Part shown: piece after piece, positions 57,289 through 64,000 of the stretch
How the letters are laid out: each line of letters opens with the position of its first letter
How positions within the stretch are numbered: position 1 is the stretch's first letter
Assembly: GCA_024695475.1 (NCBI GenBank)
Contig: JAILIC010000075.1
Coordinates: 54,985 to 118,984, forward strand
Origin: Treponema sp.
GTDB taxonomy: Bacteria > Spirochaetota > Spirochaetia > Treponematales > Treponemataceae
DNA: 64,000 bases
Direction of reading: 5' to 3'
The notes under the pieces: generated by a model
Told to the model about the DNA's origin: nothing
The model's database searches: none
What the model saw: the letters and a program-made list of their open reading frames with translations, nothing else
Translations under genes and position numbers: made by a program

Positions 57289-59295
57289 CTATAACTTCAG
57301 TTTCTTTTTATCTTCATACATTTCTTTGTCTGCTCGCTCAAATATATCCGAAACAAGAGTATCCTTCTCCGGATTGTATTCAGCCATACCAGCCGCTAAA
57401 ACGACACCTGTACCAGCCTTTTTATTTTCTATACTTTGACTGCGCAATTTGTCCATAAGTTCATGTCTGGCAAAATAATCGTTGCCTCGAAGAAAAACCA
57501 CAAACTCATCGCCTCCAACTCTAAATACAGGACTATGAATAAAAATGTTACATAAAAGGCGTGCCGATGCCCGAATATATTCATCTCCTGCTGTATGCCC
57601 CTGAGTATCATTTATTAGCTTCAGATTGTTTGTGTCACAGACAACAAGTGCAAAGTTCAGATAATCCAAGCCATTGTCGATATTCCCCTGTGCAGATGCT
57701 TCAAGTTCTTTGTACGCTGTCTTGTTTTTAACGCCAGTGAGCTCATCCCGTCTTGCCAGTTCTTTCTCAGTTTTAAGCTCATTAAGATGCTGCTTTTCCT
57801 TGATAATTTCATCATCTACATTTTCAACACCGATGATAAAATGCATTCCATCACTGCTTTTCCTAATCCTCATTCTGGTATAGTGGGGGACATCGGATAC
57901 CATGATACGGTAGGTTAGACTGTAGTCTTTACGGTTTTCAAGCGATGATAGCATGTTATCTCTATTAAGAAATTCTGTAACCAGCTCCCAATCCTGCCTG
58001 TAAACAACATGAGGAATATTGGAAAGCGCCTCACTATAAAAATCCTCTCCCGATTTATTAATTTCCAGTTGTCCATAGATATTGTTAACCTGATAACAAA
58101 CATAAGACAAATTTTCAATATCCACATAATAAATTTCGTCATAATTGGAAGCAAGACTTTCAGCAATCTGGCCAAAAGTAATAGTCCGTTTCTGGTTTTC
58201 TTTCTGGGCTTTTTCTGCGTTAAGCTCATCTTCTATATCTTTTTCATAAAAAATAAGATACTGACTGTTACTTTCACGCATCACCGTAAACAGGAAAAAA
58301 CGTGGTACGTTGTTTATCAAAACTCTGTATTTAAATGAAAAAGAACGCCTTCCTTCAAGATTCAGTAACATCGTTTCTTTACTGTAAAACTGCTTTGCAT
58401 ATGTCCAGTCATCAGGATATACACACTTATCAATGCTTTCTAAAGCATCTTTATAGAAATTTTTTCCAGTAGCCACTGCATTCATACTCATATATTTTTT
58501 GCTTTTAGAAAAACTCAGATATTCGCCTGACTCTATGTCTATGTAGAATATAGCTTCATAATCTTCAGCCATTGCAGATGCAATATGGTCATGAACTTTT
58601 TTTTCTTTTTTTTCACCAGCCTGCACAAAGGAATGAACCAGACATATTCCAATCATAAGTCCCACAGCATAGAACGGAAAAAAAGCATTAATATTCTGAA
58701 AGGTAAGCGATATTCCCAAAACCATACTTGTCATAGCAACTGCCATGCATCTTCTTTTTTGACGTCCAATACTTTTATGAGCTACGTATATCATATAAGT
58801 GGTGATTCCTGTATAAAACGCAATCTGAAGGAAAAAAGAAATATTCCTGCCAACTTCTCCAATAAATACATGTGCTTCATTATACGAAAACATGAAATGG
58901 TAAGAACGGTTAAGTATCAGACATACTACTCCAATTACTACTAATGCCCATACGACTTAAATCAGTAACTCGCTGGGGCGACCTGTATTGTCAAGATACG
59001 CAACCATATATCTCGTCCACGTCAGCATGGTGAGGAGCATAAACATATAATAAAAGACAGTTAAATAATATATAAAAGGAAAAAAAACCGATACTTCTTT
59101 GTGTTCATACAAAAGTCCCCAAAACATATCCACGATAAAATAGCAACACGCAGCAAGAAGAAACCAGTTGTAGAGAACATGCACTTGATTTTGTTTTTCC
59201 TGCTTTTTGCCAGTAAATCCGTAATTCGTAAATAATTCCCAGTTCAGTATTACATTTAATATCAAAACTGATGCCGGGGTTATTGCATAGAGCAT
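57289..59295 (-). pseudogene. Multi-TM sensor diguanylate cyclase (GGDEF) interrupted by in-frame TAA
   Basis: 58957..59295 and 57289..58893 share a frame; between them TAA (58957-58959) then VVWALVVIGVVCLILNRSYHF. GGDEF motif FRVGGDEFVVFLRG. Confidence 0.85.
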
Positions 59296-59513
59296 TGGGT
59301 TTTATAGCCTCCATATATTTCAATATCGTATTGAATCTTCCATTCCGTTTTGAAATATAGATCTTATAATATTATAGCATACCTTAAGATTTTTTTTAGA
59401 AATTTCAAAAACTTTTCACCAGCAAATGAATGGCAAGTATGACATTCGGCTGAGTCTTGAAGGATGGGATATACCCAAAAGTCTTTGTCTAGGCTAGCAA
59501 AAACAAATAATCC

Positions 59514-59651
59514 TTACACTTTGAATTTTTTGACTTCACTCAACAGAGCAGTAATGCTGGACTTGTTCTCGTTAGAAAGTTCATTTACGCTGTTGACGGC
59601 TTCAGAGAACTGAGAGAATCTCAGTACAGATGAAATCTCGCCCGGCAGTTC
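59514..59651 (-). pseudogene. C-terminal remnant of a methyl-accepting chemotaxis protein
   Basis: Minus-strand ELPGEISSVLRFSQFSEAVNSVNELSNENKSSITALLSEVKKFKV*, MCP tail-like; stop codon immediately upstream. Confidence 0.65.
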
Positions 59652-59692
59652 TCATCGTTTACAACAAGTGACAGCGAAACGACAGATACGAT

Positions 59693-60163
59693 TTAGTCAC
59701 CCTGCGGTACAGCGTCATTCAAACTTTTGTTTCGGTAATTAAGATTTGTGCGCAGAGTATACCCCTGATTTTCCCAGAAAGCATTCGCAGAATCATTGTC
59801 CTTAAAGACAAGACCGAAAATTTTATTTATTCCTTCGGACTTCAAGGCTTCTTCCGCCTTTTGAACAAGCATTCTTGCAATTCCCTGTCTGCGAAAAGAA
59901 GGATGAACACACATGTGATGAATGATTCCCCTTCTTCCATCATGCCCAGTAAGAATTACCCCGACAACCTCAGGAACATCCCCAGACCCGCCTTTTGAAA
60001 GAGCCAGAAAACAGGTATTTGGATTACGCTTCAAATAACGAGCAATACCCTCTCGGCTGTCATCAACTGGATTCAAGGCTCGTTTTGACTGTTCCGTACT
60101 ATTCCAGAGGGAAAAAATAGCATCATAATCGTCGATTGTTACAAGTCTTGTAATTATACTCAT
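59693..60163 (-). CDS. GNAT family N-acetyltransferase
   Basis: HHMCVHPSFRRQGIARMLVQKAEEALKSEG. Confidence 0.92.
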   Translation of the reverse strand: MSIITRLVTIDDYDAIFSLWNSTEQSKRALNPVDDSREGIARYLKRNPNTCFLALSKGGSGDVPEVVGVILTGHDGRRGIIHHMCVHPSFRRQGIARMLVQKAEEALKSEGINKIFGLVFKDNDSANAFWENQGYTLRTNLNYRNKSLNDAVPQGD

Positions 60164-60206
60164 CTTGCTATCCCGCTTTTGTTTAGAAAAACAAAACAAT
60201 TTCTTT

Positions 60207-60842
60207 TCAGCATTTTTCCAATCGCATTTTTAGGAAGTCCTTCATGTCTTTGTAAAAATCCATTGGCGGCGGAGTAATGTTAATTTGTTTAAGGGCTTCC
60301 TGAACCAGCGGATTTTTGTAGCAGCAGACGGCACTTGATGAAGCATAAAACAGTACATCCAGCTGAATTTTATAGGCAGTTTCTGGTGCGGTACTAAGCA
60401 TCTGTGAAAGTCGATCTCGAAAAGCGTAGGCAAGCTCATAATATTTTTTCTTAAAGGCGGCAAGGCGTTCCACCGTAACATTCGTTTCTATTACCGGGTT
60501 AAGGTAAGAAACATAACGCATATAATCCTGACTGGCATTTAAGATTCCTGCCCAGACTTCTGCAATTACATCTGGTGAAAAATTGTTTCCTTCTGGGAAA
60601 GCTGAAAGCAGAGAACTGTAATAAGAAGTCATTTTTTCAGAAGAGATTTCCAGGAAGATTTCTTCTTTAGTTGTAACGTATTTGTAAAGATTTGCCCGTG
60701 ACCAGCCCAGTTTTTCTGCAATTGTGGTAAGGGTAATTTCGGTGTAAGGGGCATTTTCAAAAAGTGCTGCAGTTGCCTCTTTGATTTGTGAAAGTCGCTC
60801 TTCTTTGTGTTCGTCGCTTCTTGCGCGGATATAATCTGCCAT
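60207..60842 (-). CDS. TetR family transcriptional regulator
   Basis: IKEATAALFENAPYTEITLTTIAEKLGWSRANLYKYVTTKEEIFLE. Confidence 0.93.
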   Translation of the reverse strand: MADYIRARSDEHKEERLSQIKEATAALFENAPYTEITLTTIAEKLGWSRANLYKYVTTKEEIFLEISSEKMTSYYSSLLSAFPEGNNFSPDVIAEVWAGILNASQDYMRYVSYLNPVIETNVTVERLAAFKKKYYELAYAFRDRLSQMLSTAPETAYKIQLDVLFYASSSAVCCYKNPLVQEALKQINITPPPMDFYKDMKDFLKMRLEKC

Positions 60843-60995
60843 AACACAAGAATAGCACAGCAATGGGATTTATGCAATAAGCAACTTTTTGTCACTAAAA
60901 ATACATTTTAGCATTGACAAGTCACAAAAGATGGCATATATTTTAGTTAAGCGACATTATGTTACTAAAATGCACACCCGGCAAACGGAGATAAT

Positions 60996-61466
60996 ATGAA
61001 AAAACTTATTTCACTTATCTTGATGTTAGGCTTGTTTTTAATGACAGCTTATGCAAATGGCAATCAAGGAGATAAAAAGCTGATGATACAAATTGACATC
61101 AAAAGCGACAGCGGAAAACACACGCTCACTGCAACGCTTGAAAATAATTCTTCGGCTGTAGCGTTTTACGAGTTTTTGAAAAAAGGGTCTGTAACGGTCT
61201 CAATGAACGATTACGGCAATTTTGAAAAAGTCGGCTCACTCGGCACTACCCTGCCCCGAAACGATAAGCAAATTACTACGAGCGCTGGCGACATCATTCT
61301 GTATCAGGGGAATCAGATTACGATTTACTACGATGTAAACAGCTGGAACTTTACCCGACTGGGAAAAGTGGTTTCGACAGGTTCAACCACCGCTATCAAC
61401 CAAACAGAACTCAAAAAAGTTTTGGGCAAAGGAGATGTAACGGCTGTATTCTCGATAAAGGAATAG
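60996..61466 (+). CDS. Cyclophilin-like domain protein, exported
   Basis: Signal peptide; ATLENNSSAVAFYEFLKKGSVTVSMNDYGNFEKVGSLGTTLPRNDKQITTSAGDIILYQGNQITIYY. Confidence 0.8.
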   Translation: MKKLISLILMLGLFLMTAYANGNQGDKKLMIQIDIKSDSGKHTLTATLENNSSAVAFYEFLKKGSVTVSMNDYGNFEKVGSLGTTLPRNDKQITTSAGDIILYQGNQITIYYDVNSWNFTRLGKVVSTGSTTAINQTELKKVLGKGDVTAVFSIKE

Positions 61467-61471
61467 CGAAA

Positions 61472-62374
61472 ATGCTTTTGAAAAAAACTTTTCTAATTCT
61501 GGCGGCATTGTTTATGACAGATTTTGTTTTGACAAAGGAAAATCCCATGAAAAAGCTTTCAATGAATGTGGAATTGAATTCCGGTTACGAAATGCCTGTG
61601 CTCGGTCTTGGCACCTGGACGCTCACTGGCGGAACTTGTGAAAATGTCGTATATACTGCGCTCAAATCAGGCTACCGGCTCATTGATACAGCCCGCTACT
61701 ATGGTAACGAAAACGAAGTTGGAAATGCAATCCACCGTGCAATAAACGACGGAATCTGCAAACGTGAAGAAATCTTTGTTACCACAAAACTCGTTCCGTG
61801 GAGCAATGCTCCAGACAAGGACATTGACGACTCTTTGCAAAAACTTGGGCTTGAATACATCGACCTTGTTCTTCTTCATCAGCACGGCTCAGATTCTGGC
61901 GACGACGCAGTTTACAAGGCGATGATTCGAGGAGTTAAGGCTGGAAAGATTCGTTCTATAGGAATCTCAAACTTTTACACGGAAAAATCAGTCTTGCATT
62001 TCATTAACGATTTTGAGATTTCTCCAGCAGTCATTCAAAACGAAAACCACTTGAAATATCAGAATAATGCTCTGCGCGACTGGGCAAGCAAAAAAGGGAT
62101 TTATATAGAAAGCTATTACCCGTTTGGTGGTCGGGGTCATACTTCGGAACATCTGAAAAATCCTGAAGTGCTGAAAATTGCTGAGGCCCATAAAAAAACA
62201 GCTGCTCAAATAATCGTCCGCTGGCACTTGCAGTCAGACTACATCGCAATTCCCGGAAGCTCAAATCCTGCTCACATTGCAGAAAACTTTGCTATCTGGG
62301 ATTTTGAGCTTACTGAAAATGAAATGGAAAAACTTGCCGCGCTAGATATAGGGCGACGATACGAAAACTGGTAA
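61472..62374 (+). CDS. Aldo/keto reductase
   Basis: MPVLGLGTWTLTGG, YRLIDTARYYGNENEVG, IRSIGISNFY, QIIVRWHLQ. Confidence 0.92.
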   Translation: MLLKKTFLILAALFMTDFVLTKENPMKKLSMNVELNSGYEMPVLGLGTWTLTGGTCENVVYTALKSGYRLIDTARYYGNENEVGNAIHRAINDGICKREEIFVTTKLVPWSNAPDKDIDDSLQKLGLEYIDLVLLHQHGSDSGDDAVYKAMIRGVKAGKIRSIGISNFYTEKSVLHFINDFEISPAVIQNENHLKYQNNALRDWASKKGIYIESYYPFGGRGHTSEHLKNPEVLKIAEAHKKTAAQIIVRWHLQSDYIAIPGSSNPAHIAENFAIWDFELTENEMEKLAALDIGRRYENW

Positions 62375-62398
62375 TAGATTTAACATAAGGAGACTATT

Positions 62399-64000
62399 AT
62401 GATTTTAGACAAGATAAATTCACCAGCAGATTTGAAAAAGCTTTCAGTTTCCGAGCTTCCAGCTGTGGCCCAGGAAATCCGCGAGGGACTTTTTAACCGT
62501 CTTACAAAAATCGGCGGACATTTTGGTCCTAACTTTGGCTTTGTTGAAGCAACAATCGCCCTGCACTATGTTTTTAATTCTCCAAAGGATAAATTCGTTT
62601 TTGATGTTTCCCATCAGTCTTATGCCCATAAAATGCTCACTGGACGAAAGGCCGGTTACTTTGACGACAGCCGTTTTGCAGAAGATTCAGGCTACACCAA
62701 CCCAGACGAAAGCGAACACGATTTTTTTAACATCGGACACACTTCAACTTCAATTGCACTGGCTTTGGGACTTGCAAAAGGCCGCGACATCTTAGGCGAA
62801 AAAGAAAATATCATTGCTGTTATCGGTGACGGTTCCCTTTCCGGTGGCGAGGCTATGGAAGCCCTTAGTGTTGCAGGCAGTGAACTGAACTCAAATTTTA
62901 TTATCGTAGTAAACGACAACGAGCAGGCAATCGCAGAAACTCACGGAGGAATCTACAAAAATCTTAAGGCTCTCCGCGATTCCAATGGAAAGGCAGAAAA
63001 CAACTGGTTTACAGCATTCGGTCTTGATTATGTTTACGAAGAAAACGGAAATGACATTGCTTCATTGATTGCGGTTTTTGAAAAAGTCCGGGATTTAAAT
63101 CGTCCTGTTGTTGTTCACATTCACACACAAAAAGGAAAGGGCTACGAAGTTGCAGAAAAGGACAAGGAAGGCTGGCACTGGTGCATGCCTTTTGACAGAG
63201 ATACAGGAAAGCCTACAGTAAGTTTTGGAAGCGGTGAATCTTATTTTGGAATGACAAGCCTGTATATAGTTGAAAAGGCTAAAAAAGATAAGGATTTTAT
63301 TGTGGTAACGCCAGCAATGCCAATGTCGGTGGGACTTGGACCTGAGGAAAGAGCAAAGCTTGGCAGACAGTACATCGACACCGGCATTGCGGAAGAAGCA
63401 GCCGTTGCAATCGCTTCCGGAATTGCCCGCCGTGGTGCAAAGCCGCTTGTCGTAACAAACATGACTTTCTTACAGCGTGCCTATGATCAGATTTCCCAGG
63501 ACGTGTGCATCAACAAAACTCCTGTCACCATGCTTATGAATTATTCATCATTTGACGGACTTACAGATGTAACGCATTTGGGTATATTCGGTCTTGCCGC
63601 CTTTACACATATTCCGAATTTGTTGGTGTTATGCCCATCAAGTGCAGAAGAATACATTTCCATGCTGGACTGGAGCATTGACCAGAAAGAAACTCCTGTC
63701 CTCATTTTGATTCCAGGTAATGCCGTGAGCCACCGCTCTGCAGATAAAGACTACAGCGCCTTAAACCGCTATAAGATTGAAAAGCAGGGTGAAAAAGTTG
63801 CAGTCATCGCCTTGGGTGACTTTTTCCAGAAAGGCGAAGAACTTGCATCTGCAATAAAAGAAGGCTGTGGATTTACCCCTACCTTGATAAATCCTCGTTT
63901 TGCCTCAGGCCTCGACGAAGAACTTCTGCATGATCTTGAAAAGAATCATCAGCTTGTCCTTACGCTTGAAGACGGAATCCTTGAAGGTGGGTTCGGACAA
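62399..64000 (+). CDS. 1-deoxy-D-xylulose-5-phosphate synthase-like / transketolase family, 3' end outside window
   Basis: ATG after AAGGAG; VFDVSHQSYAHKMLTGR, AVIGDGSLSGGEAMEAL, YIDTGIAEEAAVAIASGIA. Not in ORF track because it is open at the window edge. Confidence 0.88.
   Translation, partial: MILDKINSPADLKKLSVSELPAVAQEIREGLFNRLTKIGGHFGPNFGFVEATIALHYVFNSPKDKFVFDVSHQSYAHKMLTGRKAGYFDDSRFAEDSGYTNPDESEHDFFNIGHTSTSIALALGLAKGRDILGEKENIIAVIGDGSLSGGEAMEALSVAGSELNSNFIIVVNDNEQAIAETHGGIYKNLKALRDSNGKAENNWFTAFGLDYVYEENGNDIASLIAVFEKVRDLNRPVVVHIHTQKGKGYEVAEKDKEGWHWCMPFDRDTGKPTVSFGSGESYFGMTSLYIVEKAKKDKDFIVVTPAMPMSVGLGPEERAKLGRQYIDTGIAEEAAVAIASGIARRGAKPLVVTNMTFLQRAYDQISQDVCINKTPVTMLMNYSSFDGLTDVTHLGIFGLAAFTHIPNLLVLCPSSAEEYISMLDWSIDQKETPVLILIPGNAVSHRSADKDYSALNRYKIEKQGEKVAVIALGDFFQKGEELASAIKEGCGFTPTLINPRFASGLDEELLHDLEKNHQLVLTLEDGILEGGFGQ

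Noticed and set aside
1-64000. CRISPR arrays, rRNA genes, prophage or intact IS elements
   Set aside because: No regularly spaced identical repeats, no rRNA-like segments, and no transposase, integrase or phage structural ORFs were recognised.

Overview
The window looks chromosomal and spirochaete-like, most plausibly Treponema or a relative. This is inferred from gene order (argR/tatD; yraN, FlhB-like and FliK-like genes; rplS-trmD-rimM-KH-rpsP). I ran no searches.

(1) 0-8.6 kb is housekeeping: the MutS2 C-terminus, ArgR, TatD, tRNA-Leu(TAA), flagella-linked small genes and a ribosomal protein/tRNA-modification operon.

(2) 8.6-12.6 kb is a decaying accessory zone: an ATPase relic, a sensor/kinase/response-regulator locus with several independent lesions, an outer-membrane-protein tail, and a noncoding stretch dense in palindromes.

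(3) 14.6-41.9 kb is a nearly unbroken minus-strand island for anaerobic purine catabolism through selenium-dependent molybdenum hydroxylases: ssnA, ygfK, ygeX, ygeY, ygeW, arcC, a YheO-type regulator, an xdhD-like fused hydroxylase, guanine and adenine deaminases, three-subunit xdh, a purine permease, yqeB, yqeC, an XdhC-like protein with apparently permuted domains, argH and an amino-acid ABC transporter. This is the most coherent system in the window.

(4) 42-64 kb is accessory: a possibly leaderless FHA gene, MATE pump, orphan condensation domain, NSS transporter, a large LRR/discoidin/ankyrin lipoprotein, a DUF4143 ATPase between 30-bp direct repeats, ferredoxin/Crp-Fnr, an HU-DUF4469 gene behind a regularly spaced palindrome array, a GGDEF gene split by an in-frame stop, an MCP tail relic, and a DXS-like gene running off the end.
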